DNA of 64,000 nt from Streptomyces fuscichromogenes (GTDB taxonomy: Bacteria; Actinomycetota; Actinomycetes; Streptomycetales; Streptomycetaceae). The DNA lies in the NCBI RefSeq assembly GCF_014645815.1, contig NZ_BMML01000003.1, positions 434,001-498,000 of the forward strand, given 5' to 3'. The notes beneath the pieces are model-generated. The model was given only the letters and a program-made list of their open reading frames with translations. It ran no database searches and was not told where the DNA came from. The stretch's first letter is position 1. Each line of letters begins with the position of its first letter. The position numbers and the translations under genes are program-made. Positions 8,916-17,587 of this stretch are shown piece by piece.

Positions 8916-9242
8916 TCAGCGGGACGGGTCCGCGACGATCGCCTTGAGCTGGGTGACGGCGCTCATCGCGGAGGGCCACCCGGCGTAGAACGCCAGATGG
9001 GTGATGGCCTCGGCCAGTTCGTCCTGGGTGAGGCCGTTGTCGAGTGCGCGGCGCAGATGTGAGCCGAGCTGCTCCGTGCGGTACAGGGCCACCAGCGCGG
9101 AGACGGTGATCAGGCTGCGGTCGCGCGGGGACAGCTCCTCGCGGGCCCACACGTCACCGAAGAGCACCTCATCGGTCAGTTCGACGAGCTTCGGTGCGGT
9201 GTCGCCGATCAGCTGCTGTGCCGGTGTCGGTTTCTCTGCCAT
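8916..9242 (-). CDS. carboxymuconolactone decarboxylase-like (CMD/AhpD) protein
   Basis: A 108-aa one-domain CMD-fold protein with the family phrases ELSPRDRSLITVSALVALY and AITHLAFYAGWPSAMSA. It lacks the CxxC peroxidase motif of AhpD, so it is closer to the decarboxylase-like branch often annotated as 4-carboxymuconolactone decarboxylase. It sits between the cupin and NmrA-like genes, all leftward with small gaps (13 and 32 bp). A function in aromatic degradation is not shown. Confidence 0.85.
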   Translation of the reverse strand: MAEKPTPAQQLIGDTAPKLVELTDEVLFGDVWAREELSPRDRSLITVSALVALYRTEQLGSHLRRALDNGLTQDELAEAITHLAFYAGWPSAMSAVTQLKAIVADPSR

Positions 9243-9274
9243 GGGGCGGGTGCCGCCTTTTTAGTTGGGGTGGT

Positions 9275-10075
9275 TCAGGTTCCTGTGGTCCGCGTGGAGG
9301 CGGTGACCGCGGCGAGGTCCTCACGTACGTGACGCGGTTCCTGCTCCAGGGGCATGTTCGCCTCGTCCGCGACTGCGTCCAGAGAACCGGGTGTGTCCTG
9401 TCGCAACGCGCCGAACAGCGGGGCCAGGTCGGTGGGGGCGGAACCGGATTCAGCGATCAGTTCGAAGGTTCGATTCGCCGCTTCCGGCGTGGTGAGGGCG
9501 TCCACCAGCACCTGGGCGATCTGACGGCGGGCGATCACGCCGTCCGCGGGGCTGCCGGAGCGCCGGGTGTCCCCTTGCAGGAAGACGAGTCCGTGCTCGT
9601 CGGGGCCGTTCATGTCGAACCAGCCCGGCCGCACGATCGTGTAAGGCAGACCGCTGGCACGGACCAGCCGCTCGGAGCGGCGCTTCCAGTCGAGGAGATG
9701 ATCGTAGACGCTGCTGCGGGACGTGAGGCCGATGGCCGTCATCAACGCGATGCGGGGCTTCTCAGTACCCAGCGCGACCAGGACGTTGCGAATGCCCGCG
9801 TAGTCGACACTCTCCGGTGAGGAGTGTGCGGAACCGTCGGACCCGAGCGTCAGCACGACGGCATCGACGTCGGCAACGGCCTGCGCGAGCGTGTCGGGCC
9901 GCGTCACGTCACCTACGGTGATCTGTGCCTCGTTGGGGAGGCTACGGCGGGCTTTCGATGCGTCACGTACCAGTGCACGCGTGATGTGTCCGCGCGCGAT
10001 CGACTCGGCCACGACGAGGCGGCCGATGCTGCCCGTCGCGCCGACCACCAGAACCGTCATGGGGGTTGTTGCCAT
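9275..10075 (-). CDS. NmrA-like atypical SDR, NAD(P)H-binding
   Basis: A 266-aa protein with the atypical-SDR nucleotide motif VVGATGSIGRLVV at residues 10-22. A YTIVRPGWF segment near residue 150 is typical of NmrA/SDR5 proteins. It may reduce a quinone or flavonoid-like substrate or act as a redox sensor. Upstream lies another SDR (10170) on the same strand with a 94-bp gap, and downstream the CMD and cupin genes follow closely, so a four-gene operon is likely. Confidence 0.83.
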   Translation of the reverse strand: MATTPMTVLVVGATGSIGRLVVAESIARGHITRALVRDASKARRSLPNEAQITVGDVTRPDTLAQAVADVDAVVLTLGSDGSAHSSPESVDYAGIRNVLVALGTEKPRIALMTAIGLTSRSSVYDHLLDWKRRSERLVRASGLPYTIVRPGWFDMNGPDEHGLVFLQGDTRRSGSPADGVIARRQIAQVLVDALTTPEAANRTFELIAESGSAPTDLAPLFGALRQDTPGSLDAVADEANMPLEQEPRHVREDLAAVTASTRTTGT

Positions 10076-10169
10076 GGATCATCCTTGTGCCAGGTTGTGA
10101 GGGTCGTGGATCGTGCTCCGCGGCTTCGGGCGGAGCAACAGTCCGAGTCGGGGGGCCTGTTCTCGACGC

Positions 10170-11009
10170 TCAGGGCATGGTCAGTTCCCCGGTACGCAGC
10201 GCCGCGGTTACTCCACCGTCCATGAGGAGATCGGCACCCGTGATGAATCCGGCCCGAGGGCCGAGGAGGAATGCAGCCGCATCGGCGACCTCGTCGGGGG
10301 TGCCGAAGCGGCCGACCGCAGACGCCTTGCGCACCTGGTCGAACCACTCACCGCGCGGTCCGGACAGCTCGTCCACCGCCAGGGGCGTGATGATGACGCC
10401 GGGGCTGACGGCGTTGATACGGGCACCTCGCCTGCCCCAGGCGACTGCCGAGGTCTGCACCCGCAGGGAGTTGGCCCGCTTGGAGAGTGCGTAGGCGTGC
10501 ACGGTGGAGCCGATCTGGTCGGCCTGGAGGAACGGCAGTTCCAGCAGCTTCGACGTCTCGGTGGTGGCGAGCGCGTGCTCGATCTCCGGCGCGTAGGGGC
10601 TCTCCCGGTGCCCGGCCATGCTGGCGATCACGATGCCGGCCCCGCCGGTGGCGACGACACGGGCGAACGCGTCCAGGACCATCGCCGTGCCCAGGAGATC
10701 GACGTGCAGAAGCCGCTCTATGCCGGCCTGGGTGGGGGAGACACCGGCGGTGTGTACCACCTGGGTGACCGGTCCCAGGGCGGTCGCCGCGTCGGCCAGG
10801 GCCTCGACAGCGTCATGGTCGGAGACGTCGGTGACGTGGGTCGTCACGTCGTACCCCTCGCCCCGCAGCCGTTCGGCGGCGCCCTGGGCCGCCTTCTCGC
10901 TGTGGTCCGCGAGCAGCACGGTGCGGCCCGCGCCGACCCGACGCGCAATCGCAAGCCCGATGCTGCCGGAGCCGATCACGACGACGACTTCCTTCGCTTC
11001 CCTGCTCAT
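10170..11009 (-). CDS. classical SDR family oxidoreductase
   Basis: The 279-aa protein begins with the Rossmann motif VVVVIGSGSIGLAIARRV and has VHTAGV in place of NNAG, ASMAG near the catalytic Ser, and the active-site pair in AYALSKRAN (YxxxK). An insertion before the Tyr (APEIEHALATTETSKLLEL) marks a subfamily found in actinomycetes. ATG at 11009 has AGAAGGG 9 bases upstream, better than ATG at 11018. The long inverted repeat at 11089-11175 lies in its promoter. It heads the SDR/NmrA/CMD/cupin operon. Confidence 0.83.
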   Translation of the reverse strand: MSREAKEVVVVIGSGSIGLAIARRVGAGRTVLLADHSEKAAQGAAERLRGEGYDVTTHVTDVSDHDAVEALADAATALGPVTQVVHTAGVSPTQAGIERLLHVDLLGTAMVLDAFARVVATGGAGIVIASMAGHRESPYAPEIEHALATTETSKLLELPFLQADQIGSTVHAYALSKRANSLRVQTSAVAWGRRGARINAVSPGVIITPLAVDELSGPRGEWFDQVRKASAVGRFGTPDEVADAAAFLLGPRAGFITGADLLMDGGVTAALRTGELTMP

Positions 11010-11088
11010 GTCTCCCATCCCTTCTCTCCACGCTGTCGCGGTCTTGGCCGAGTACAGCGGATCCTGTGCCGGGCGCCGACCGGTGGGA

Positions 11089-11175
11089 GGGGCCCTGTCA
11101 CTCCCCCGGAATCCAGCCTGCGTGAGTGGCGCGCACAGTGGCAGGCCGTGCCATCCGGGGGAGTGACAGGGCCCC
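11089..11175. repeat. perfect 22-bp inverted repeat with 43-bp spacer
   Basis: The left arm 11089-11110 (GGGGCCCTGTC then ACTCCCCCGGA) and the right arm 11154-11175 are exact reverse complements. The pair lies between the leftward SDR operon (79 bp to its ATG) and the rightward MmyB-type gene (45 bp to its ATG). One arm recurs before the paralogue at 6861. A two-site operator controlling both directions fits better than a terminator, since no gene ends here. Confidence 0.75.
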
Positions 11176-11220
11176 TCAGAGACCTCCCGGGCGGGGCACT
11201 GTGTATGGACACTGGAGTTC

Positions 11221-12126
11221 ATGACACGTGAAACCACCGCCGCCGGCACCGAGCTGGGGCGTTTCCTGCGTGCCCGACGCGCTCGGCTGACGCCTGCCGA
11301 GGTCGGCCTCGCGGTGGGTTCCGGGTTGCGGCGCACGCCCGGGTTGCGCCGTGAGGAGATGGCCACCCTCGCCGGAATCAGCATCGACTACTACATCCGC
11401 CTCGAACGGGGCACCGAGACCCGCCCCAGCCCCGGCGTCGTCGACGCCCTCGCCCGCGCGTTGAAACTCGAGGATGACGAGCACGAGCACCTGCGCAGTC
11501 TGGTGAGGCCGGCCACCCAACAGATGCCGGAACCCCGCACCGCGCCGTCACGGACCGTGCGTGCGGGCGTCAAGCTGCTGTTGGAGAGTTTGCGTCCGTA
11601 CCCCGCGCACGTCGTGAGCCGCACCACCGACGTACTCGCGTACAACGCGGGTGGGCTGCGCCTTCTCGCAGGGATGGAGCAGTGGCCGGCCAAGGACCGC
11701 AACATCGCCCGTTACGTCTTCCTTCACCCGGAAGCCCACGACCTGTTCGACGACTGGAACAGCCAGGTCCGCAGTTGCGTCGCCCGTCTACGTGCCCTGG
11801 CGGGCACCGACCCCGACGCCCCCGACCTCACTCGCCTGGCGGGTGAACTTCTCGTCAAGAGCGCGGACTTCGCCCGCCTGTGGGAACGGTACGACGTCAA
11901 GGCCCGCTCGTACGGACGCAAGGCGTTCCACCATCCCGACATCGGCGACCTCACTCTCGGCTACCAGTCCATGCAACTTGAGGGCACTCCCGGCCACCGC
12001 CTGGTCACGTACTACGCTGAACCGAACACGTCCGAGTACGACGCCCTCGTCCTCCTGGACATGCTCGGCTCCCAGTCCTCGACACCCCCGGACCGGCGCA
12101 GCCGTCCCTCGGCGTCGCACCCATAG
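11221..12126 (+). CDS. MmyB-type helix-turn-helix regulator (paralogue 3)
   Basis: A 301-aa regulator with an N-terminal XRE-like domain (core LRREEMATLAGISIDYYIRL) and a C-terminal MmyB-type domain (RNIARYVFLHPEAHDLFDDW, KAFHHPDIGDLT). It is divergent from the SDR/NmrA/CMD/cupin operon and shares the inverted-repeat region with it, so it is the best candidate regulator of that operon. The ATG follows the element by 45 bp, as in paralogue 2. Confidence 0.87.
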   Translation: MTRETTAAGTELGRFLRARRARLTPAEVGLAVGSGLRRTPGLRREEMATLAGISIDYYIRLERGTETRPSPGVVDALARALKLEDDEHEHLRSLVRPATQQMPEPRTAPSRTVRAGVKLLLESLRPYPAHVVSRTTDVLAYNAGGLRLLAGMEQWPAKDRNIARYVFLHPEAHDLFDDWNSQVRSCVARLRALAGTDPDAPDLTRLAGELLVKSADFARLWERYDVKARSYGRKAFHHPDIGDLTLGYQSMQLEGTPGHRLVTYYAEPNTSEYDALVLLDMLGSQSSTPPDRRSRPSASHP

Positions 12127-12130
12127 CAGG

Positions 12131-12150
12131 CACGGCCATCGGATGCCGTG
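12131..12150 (+). terminator. short hairpin after MmyB-type gene
   Basis: CACGGC and GCCGTG pair around an 8-base loop, starting 5 bp after the stop codon. No T-tract follows, which is common for actinomycete terminators. The stem is short. Confidence 0.4.
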
Positions 12151-12161
12151 ATGGTGCACGC

Positions 12162-12417
12162 TTTTGTCATGGCTGGTCAGTCTGCGGGTGGCCAGGGGCA
12201 GGGCGCTCTGGTACACGGCGGCTCGTACGGCGGAGGCCAGGTCGTCTCGGAGTCCGCTGAGCGGGCCGGACGGGACCAGGGTGCGCGGGTTGAACATGTG
12301 GACGAGCATCGCCACCACCTCGCCGCTCTCGGTGGTCGCCGGTCGTACGGCGTGCAGCGCGGTCGGGTCGCTGTCGGCGATGCGCCGGGCGAGTTGGCGG
12401 GTCCCGTCCAGGGTCGA
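12162..12417 (-). pseudogene. C-terminal fragment of a ROK-family protein
   Basis: The reverse frame reads EVVAMLVHMFNPRTLVPSG and then AVYQSALPLATR, which matches the C-terminal end of ROK regulators and kinases (usual form LATLVNLLNPEVVVIGG ... REAVYRRSLPLATR). There is no ATP-binding, zinc-binding or DNA-binding part. The fragment is abruptly joined to unrelated sequence at about 12418. Confidence 0.55.
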
Positions 12418-12419
12418 CC

Positions 12420-13100
12420 ATGAGTCCGCGCTCTGGGGGCTCGACAACGCTGTCCGGCAGACCGATCAGGCCGGGCGGATACCGGCCAGTCTGCGGCAGT
12501 ACGCCGGCCGCCCGGAACAAGTCGGAACAGCTGACCGACCTCGACGCCATCGTGCGGGATTGCTCGTACCTCATCGAACCGCGGGCCCAGGAACACGCGG
12601 TGGCGGTCGAGTTCGACCTCACCCCCGAGGTCCGCGCGACCGAGCCGCCCGGCTCTGTCTTCCGGTGCACACTGCCGGCCGTCCCCACCTACCAGCCGGC
12701 CACCGAGTTCGAGGACCCATCGGCCGACGTTCCGAAGCACTTCGAGGTCACATCCCTGCCGCCCGCCGAATTCCTCCGCCTGGTCGAGCGGAATTCGGTC
12801 GCCGACGGATCGGTCGGCTGGATCGCGAGCGTCGGCTCCGGCCACGGCCTGTCCGGCCGGCCTGCCGCTCGAAACACAGTCCGAGCTCTGCGTGGAGGAC
12901 CCGGTGTCGCCTTCGCGGGCGGTCTGCTACCGGTCCGGTTCGCCAACGGCCGCAAGGGCACGGATGTCCTCGGTGTCGGCATCGAGGCGGTCGGTGACCG
13001 GGCCGACCGGCCCCTGATCGCCGTGTTGCGGCCCGACCAGCCGGCGATCGCGGCGACCCGGGACGTCATCGAGACGGGTGACCCGGAGGCGCCGGAGAGG
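12420..13100 (+). pseudogene. mosaic remnant with ACAD/flavin-monooxygenase-like segment
   Basis: The open frame from 12420 runs to 13331 but its last 230 bp lie opposite the TetR gene, so it is not an intact gene. Within it, EFLRLVERNSVADGSVGWIA (about 12770-12829) and SVGSGHG match the N-terminal domain of ACAD-fold flavin monooxygenases. The preceding stretch (LTDLDAIVRDCSYLIEP) and the following one (DVLGVGIEAVGDRADRP) do not fit that family. I read this as joined gene fragments. Confidence 0.45.
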
Positions 13101-13748
13101 TCACGGTGTCGTGACCGGAGCGGTCCACATGCCGATGATCGCGTCGATGAGACCAGTGGCGGTGTCATGCCAGGTCGGCCACGAGACAGGAGTGCCGTTG
13201 GACAGCGCGCGCTCGCGGTCGACACACATCTGCACGATCAGGTGCCGGGCCATGATGCCACGGTTGGCGTGTACGTCGGCGGGAAGAGCGGGCAGGCACG
13301 CGTTGAGCCCGTCCAGCAAGCGTCCCAGTGAGGGGGACGAGCGGGACTCCTCGGCGCTGACCTTGTGGAGTGCGGGGTCGGCGATCAACTGCGCGTTGAA
13401 GCGGGCGTACCAGGTGGGGTTGCCCAGTGCTTCCAGGTGCTCTGTGAGAGGCAGGACCATGCAGGCAACCCAATCCCGTAGATCCGTGGAATCCGCGGTC
13501 TCGCCGACCATGCGGGCGCGGATCTCTTCCATCTGCTCCGCATGCCTGCGGGCGATCGCACGGACCACGTTGGCTTTGTTGCCGAAGTGGTAGTTCACCG
13601 CGCCGGTATTGCCCTGCCCCGCGGCCTCGCTGATCTGGGCATTGGAGACTGCGTACACGCCATGCTCGGCGAACAGCCGCTCGGCCGCGCCCAGAATCGC
13701 CTCCCGGGTCGCCTCGACCTTCTCCTCCCGCACGCTTCTGCCAGCCAT
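13101..13748 (-). CDS. TetR-family regulator
   Basis: A 215-aa TetR protein whose helix-turn-helix covers about residues 25-60 (VYAVSNAQISEAAGQGNTGA then VNYHFGNKA). The C-terminal domain contains LGNPTWYARFNAQL and ARHLIVQMCVDRE. ATG at 13748 starts the conserved region; the frame extends further upstream without similarity. The protein at 20437 is a clear paralogue over the ligand domain. The nearest gene is the SDR at 13976, transcribed the same way and upstream. Confidence 0.85.
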   Translation of the reverse strand: MAGRSVREEKVEATREAILGAAERLFAEHGVYAVSNAQISEAAGQGNTGAVNYHFGNKANVVRAIARRHAEQMEEIRARMVGETADSTDLRDWVACMVLPLTEHLEALGNPTWYARFNAQLIADPALHKVSAEESRSSPSLGRLLDGLNACLPALPADVHANRGIMARHLIVQMCVDRERALSNGTPVSWPTWHDTATGLIDAIIGMWTAPVTTP

Positions 13749-13975
13749 GATCGTCACCGCTCCGGGACTTCCACTGCCCTGCGACGACCAGTCCCTGCTG
13801 CCACCGAAGGTCCGCCCCCAGGACGGTGGGCGACGGAAGGAAAGCCTACTGATCAGCGGGGCCCGCCTGGCGTCGAGGGCGGCACCGGGCGAGCCGTCGG
13901 TCTTCGAGAGTCGCACACCAGCACCACGACGCCCCGTGGGACAGGCATGGCGTACACCGGCCGCGCCGCCGGTAC

Positions 13976-14743
13976 TCACTTGGGCGGGAAGCGCAGCGCG
14001 CCGTCCAGCCGCACCACTTCTCCGTTCAGGTAGTCGTTCTCGCACAGGTGCTGCACCAGCGCCGCGTACTCCGCCGCGCGGCCCATGCGCCTCGGGAACG
14101 GCACCTGAGGAGCCCAGTAGGCCTCAAGCTGTTCGCCGGCCTTTCCGTACGCGGGAGTGTTCACGGTGCCTGGGGCGACGGTGACGACACGGATGCCCAG
14201 CGGTGACAGATCGCGCGCTGCGACCAGCGTCATGCTGGCCACCCCGCCCTTCGCCGCGGCGTAGGGGAGCTGGCCTGTCTGCCCCTCGAACGCGGCGATG
14301 GACGCGGTCGTGACGACAACTCCCCGCCCACCACCGTCGTCCAGCGGGTCCTGCCGCGCGATCGCCGCGGCACCGAGGCGTATCACGTTGAACACCGCGG
14401 TCAAGTAGTACTCGATCGTCGTGCGGAAACCGTCCAGGTCCAAGGGGCTGCCGTCTCTTCCGACCAGTCGGCCGCCGCTCGCCGGGCCGCCGTGCACGTC
14501 CACCACGATCCGCAGCGGTCCCGTGGTCTCGGCCGCCGTGACCGCCGCCGTGACGCTCTTCTCGTCGGTCGCGTCCGTGTGTACGTAGCGGATGCCGAGT
14601 TCGGTTTCCAGACTCCTGCCCTTCTCGTCGTTGACGTCCGCGGCCACGACCTGCGCACCCGCGGCGTGCAACCGGCGTACGGTGGCCTCCCCGAGGCCGC
14701 CGGTTCCCCCTACGACGAGTGCGGACATCCCTGCGATCTGCAC
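13976..14743 (-). CDS. SDR, 3-hydroxyacyl-CoA dehydrogenase type II-like
   Basis: A 255-aa SDR with VVGGTGGLGEATVRRL (residues 10-25), the Ser region VVTTASIAAFEGQTGQ and the catalytic LPYAAAKGG (YxxxK). The ASIAAFEGQTGQ.PYAAAKGG phrase is characteristic of HSD10-type 3-hydroxyacyl-CoA dehydrogenases. It probably oxidises a 3-hydroxyacyl-CoA or a ring hydroxyl with NAD+. It is the last gene of the leftward catabolic block, following the P450/ferredoxin pair by 54 bp. Confidence 0.85.
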   Translation of the reverse strand: MQIAGMSALVVGGTGGLGEATVRRLHAAGAQVVAADVNDEKGRSLETELGIRYVHTDATDEKSVTAAVTAAETTGPLRIVVDVHGGPASGGRLVGRDGSPLDLDGFRTTIEYYLTAVFNVIRLGAAAIARQDPLDDGGGRGVVVTTASIAAFEGQTGQLPYAAAKGGVASMTLVAARDLSPLGIRVVTVAPGTVNTPAYGKAGEQLEAYWAPQVPFPRRMGRAAEYAALVQHLCENDYLNGEVVRLDGALRFPPK

Positions 14744-14797
14744 ATCTGCTCCCTACCTGGTCACACAGTCATGATCGGGGCATCGGTTGCGCTTGCG

Positions 14798-14992
14798 TCA
14801 CTCCGCGAGACGGATGGCGAGGGCGGGGCACACCATGGCCGCGCGCCGGACGCCGTCCGCCTGGTCGGCCGGCGGGTTGTCGTCGAGCAGGACGACGATG
14901 CCGTCCTCGTCTCGCTGATCGAACACCGAGGAGGCGGCGAGCACGCACTGTCCGGTCCCGATACACCTGTCCTGTTCGATGGTCACCTTCAC
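14798..14992 (-). CDS. [3Fe-4S] ferredoxin, P450 partner
   Basis: A 64-aa ferredoxin with Cys10 and Cys16 (CIGTGQC) and Cys55 in VCPALAI, the three-cysteine pattern of a [3Fe-4S] cluster. It should deliver electrons to the P450 encoded 28 bp upstream in the same operon. The GTG at 14992 is chosen because a full AGGAGG lies 5 bases before it. No ferredoxin reductase gene is in the window, so a genomic one is presumably shared. Confidence 0.92.
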   Translation of the reverse strand: MKVTIEQDRCIGTGQCVLAASSVFDQRDEDGIVVLLDDNPPADQADGVRRAAMVCPALAIRLAE

Positions 14993-15020
14993 GAGATCCT
15001 CCTTGGGGCGTGCGGTGGCG

Positions 15021-16232
15021 TCACCAGGTGACGGGCAGTTCGTGGACTCCGTAGATGAACGCATCGTGCTTGAACGGAATCCGGTCGAGGCCGACCGCTC
15101 GCCTGAGGGTGGGGATTCTCCTGTGCAGGGTGCTGTACACGACCTGCAGTTCCATGCGCGCCAGCGACTGCCCCAGACACTGGTGCACACCGAAGCCGAA
15201 CGCGATGTGATGACGGGCGTCCCGGGTGATGTCGAGGGTGTCCGGTGCCTCGGGGAAGGCTTCCGGGTCTCGGTTGCCCACCTCGTTGAGCATCAGCAGC
15301 CCTTCGCCGGCGTGGACGGTCAGGCCGGCGATGTCGATGTCGTCGACCGCCACCCGTTGCATGCCGTTGTGCGTGATGTGCAGGTAGCGCAGCAGTTCCT
15401 CGACCGCGGTGGCGACAACGTGCGGATCGTCCGTGCGGCGCAGCAGTTCCAGCTGGTTCGGGTGTTCCATCAGGGCCACAGTGCCCAAGGCGATCATGTT
15501 CGCGGTGGTCTCGTGCCCGGCGATCAGCAGGAGGACCCCGATCTGGGTGGCTTCTCGGTGGGTCAGGTCGCCGGCCTTGATACGGGCCGCCAGTTCGGAG
15601 AGCACGTCGTCGCGGGGCTCGGCGAGCTTCCGGCCGACGAGTTCGCCCAGGTATTCGCCCAGATTGCGACCAGCCGCCGTACGTTCCTCCATGGTCGCCG
15701 TGCGCCTGATGACGGCGGTGCTGTTCTCCTGGAAGAACTGGTGATCCGAGTACGGAACGCCGAGCAGTTCGCTGATCACGAGTGTCGGAACGGGCAGGGC
15801 AAAGGCCTCGACGAGATCGACGGGCTTCGGACCGGTGAGCAGCCCGTCGACGAGGTCGTCGACGATCTTCTGCACCATGGGTCGCATCGCCTCGATGCGT
15901 TTGACGGCGAAAGGCGCGGTCACCAGGCGGCGCAGCCTGGAGTGTTCGGGGTCGTCCATCCTGAGAAAGCCGAGATTCGAGCCGCCACCGTGCGGTGACA
16001 GGTGCGGGTAGCCGGGGCGACCCGAGTCGACGCTGACCCTGGGGTCGGCCAGCAACGCGCGCTGGTCGGCGTAGCGGGTCACCAACCAGGGGGTGCTGCC
16101 GTCCCACAGCCGTACCTTGCTGACCGGAGCGTTGTTGCGCAGAGCCTGCCAGACGGGCGGCGGGTCGAAAGGGCACCCCGGGGCCCGCGCGACGGGGAAG
16201 TCCGGGATCTCCGGCCCGGCGGCAGTGCTCAT
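15021..16232 (-). CDS. cytochrome P450 monooxygenase
   Basis: A 403-aa bacterial class I P450. Visible signatures are the I-helix AGHETT (238-243), the ExxR pair Glu279/Arg282, and the heme-binding loop FGFGVHQCLGQ with ligand Cys352. It probably hydroxylates a hydrophobic acid or ring compound, with electrons from the adjacent ferredoxin. It lies between the amidohydrolase-2 gene and the ferredoxin in a leftward block with the Rieske oxygenase, so it likely catalyses an early oxygenation. The substrate is unknown. Confidence 0.93.
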   Translation of the reverse strand: MSTAAGPEIPDFPVARAPGCPFDPPPVWQALRNNAPVSKVRLWDGSTPWLVTRYADQRALLADPRVSVDSGRPGYPHLSPHGGGSNLGFLRMDDPEHSRLRRLVTAPFAVKRIEAMRPMVQKIVDDLVDGLLTGPKPVDLVEAFALPVPTLVISELLGVPYSDHQFFQENSTAVIRRTATMEERTAAGRNLGEYLGELVGRKLAEPRDDVLSELAARIKAGDLTHREATQIGVLLLIAGHETTANMIALGTVALMEHPNQLELLRRTDDPHVVATAVEELLRYLHITHNGMQRVAVDDIDIAGLTVHAGEGLLMLNEVGNRDPEAFPEAPDTLDITRDARHHIAFGFGVHQCLGQSLARMELQVVYSTLHRRIPTLRRAVGLDRIPFKHDAFIYGVHELPVTW

Positions 16233-16271
16233 GCATTCCTCCAGAAGTTCGCGGCTCCACCGCTGAGAACG

Positions 16272-16330
16272 GCGGGTGGCGTAAAGCAGCGATGAGGTCG
16301 CCGGGACCCACCGGTCGACACGCCACCCGC
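16272..16330. repeat. 11-bp perfect inverted repeat between P450 and amidohydrolase
   Basis: GCGGGTGGCGT (16272-16282) and ACGCCACCCGC (16320-16330) pair exactly around a 37-base loop. It lies after the amidohydrolase stop and before the P450 start, both leftward. It could be an attenuator, an RNA-stabilising stem within the operon, or an operator for P450 expression. Confidence 0.5.
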
Positions 16331-16354
16331 GAAGGGAACGTCGAGCCGGACCGG

Positions 16355-17551
16355 TCAGGTGCGGGCCGGAACGCGCATGATCTCCGAGAGGTTGCCGCCC
16401 ATGATCTTGGCGACGTCCTCAGCCGGCATGTCCGACGGCAGATGGTCGGCGTAGCTGGTCGGCTGGGCGAGGCCCTCCGGATGCGGGTAGTCGGAACCGA
16501 ACAGGAGCCGGTCCGCTCCGAGTTCGGCGGCGACCACCTTGATGTCGTCCTCATGGAAGGGGGCGATCCAGACGTTGCGCTTGAACGCGTCTACGGGGTG
16601 TTCCTGGAATGCCTGGGGGGTGCGCTTGTACACGTCCTCCCAGAGCTCGAACATCCCCGGCACCCAGCCGGCCCCGTTCTCGATCAGGGCGATACGCAGG
16701 TCGGGAAACCGGGTGAACAGGCCGTGCAGTGCCATGGAGGAGCACGCGTCCTCCACCGGCTTGTGCCCGAAATTGGTGGTCAGCATGCGAAACGCCTGGT
16801 CCCGGAACGGCAGTGACTCCATGGGGCCCGTCCAGTCGCTGACGTAGCGCGCGTAACCCGAGTCGGAGGCGTGCATGGTGACGAGTACGTCGGCGTCGAC
16901 GACCGCCTGCCAGAAGGGGTCGAACTCGGGGAGGGCGAACGACCTCGACCCGCGGAAGCCGGGCACCGGTGCGGGTCGGATCAGTACCGCCTTGGCGCCA
17001 CGGTCGACCACCCACTGGAGTTCCTTGATCGCCTCCTCCACGATCGGCAGAGTGATCACGGGAGTGGTGAAGATGCGGTCCGAGTAGTTGAACTGCCACT
17101 CCTCGTGCAGCCACTCGTTGAGCGAGTGCACCACGGCGTGCGTCAGCTCCGGATCGTCCCGCAGACGCTCCTCCAGCAGACTCGCCAGCGTGGGGTACAT
17201 CAGGGTGCGGTCGACGCCCAGCTCGTCCAGCAGCTTCAGCCGGGGCTCGGGCTGGAAGAACGCCGGGACGGCGCGCATGGGCTCGCCCACGATCTCCTTG
17301 TAGGACTTGCCTTCCGGGTTGCCGTTGCGGAAGTACTCCTCCTGCGCCCCCGGACGCGCGACCACTTCGAACGTCGGATTCGGAACGGCGTTGGAGACCT
17401 GACCGCGTATCAGAAGCCTTGTCCTGCCGCGGATTTCGGCGTACTCGATGGCGCCGTCGTACCGCTTGGGCAGGTGCCGTGTGAAGGCGTCCCGTGTCTC
17501 GTAGAGGTGATTGTCGGAGTCGAATACCGGAAAACCCAATGATCCGCTCAT
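16355..17551 (-). CDS. amidohydrolase-2 family metal-dependent hydrolase
   Basis: The 398-aa protein belongs to the amidohydrolase-2/ACMSD-like group. It has the metal-site start DSDNH near residue 11 (in place of DxHxH), an LVTMHASDSG strand, a GAGWVPGM segment, and the terminal LLFGSDYPHPEG with the metal-binding Asp. Members decarboxylate or hydrolytically cleave ring-derived acids. ATG codons at 17551, 17557 and 17563 are all possible because no strong ribosome site decides. A second member is encoded at 31877. A TTGAC-N6-GTCAA element lies just upstream. Confidence 0.87.
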   Translation of the reverse strand: MSGSLGFPVFDSDNHLYETRDAFTRHLPKRYDGAIEYAEIRGRTRLLIRGQVSNAVPNPTFEVVARPGAQEEYFRNGNPEGKSYKEIVGEPMRAVPAFFQPEPRLKLLDELGVDRTLMYPTLASLLEERLRDDPELTHAVVHSLNEWLHEEWQFNYSDRIFTTPVITLPIVEEAIKELQWVVDRGAKAVLIRPAPVPGFRGSRSFALPEFDPFWQAVVDADVLVTMHASDSGYARYVSDWTGPMESLPFRDQAFRMLTTNFGHKPVEDACSSMALHGLFTRFPDLRIALIENGAGWVPGMFELWEDVYKRTPQAFQEHPVDAFKRNVWIAPFHEDDIKVVAAELGADRLLFGSDYPHPEGLAQPTSYADHLPSDMPAEDVAKIMGGNLSEIMRVPART

Positions 17552-17571
17552 GCTCATCAGCATGCAGTTGG

Positions 17572-17587
17572 TTGACGTTGATGTCAA
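17572..17587. promoter_or_regulatory. TTGAC-N6-GTCAA element before amidohydrolase gene
   Basis: The inverted repeat contains CGTTGATGTCAA (17576-17587), which recurs exactly at 20423-20434 before the enoyl-CoA hydratase gene. It lies about 20 bp upstream of the amidohydrolase start. The TetR gene between the two sites is a candidate binder. Confidence 0.5.

Noticed and set aside
12420..13331. A 303-codon frame taken as an intact gene
   Set aside because: Its end lies opposite the TetR gene and its parts match different families, so it is listed as a mosaic remnant only to 13100.
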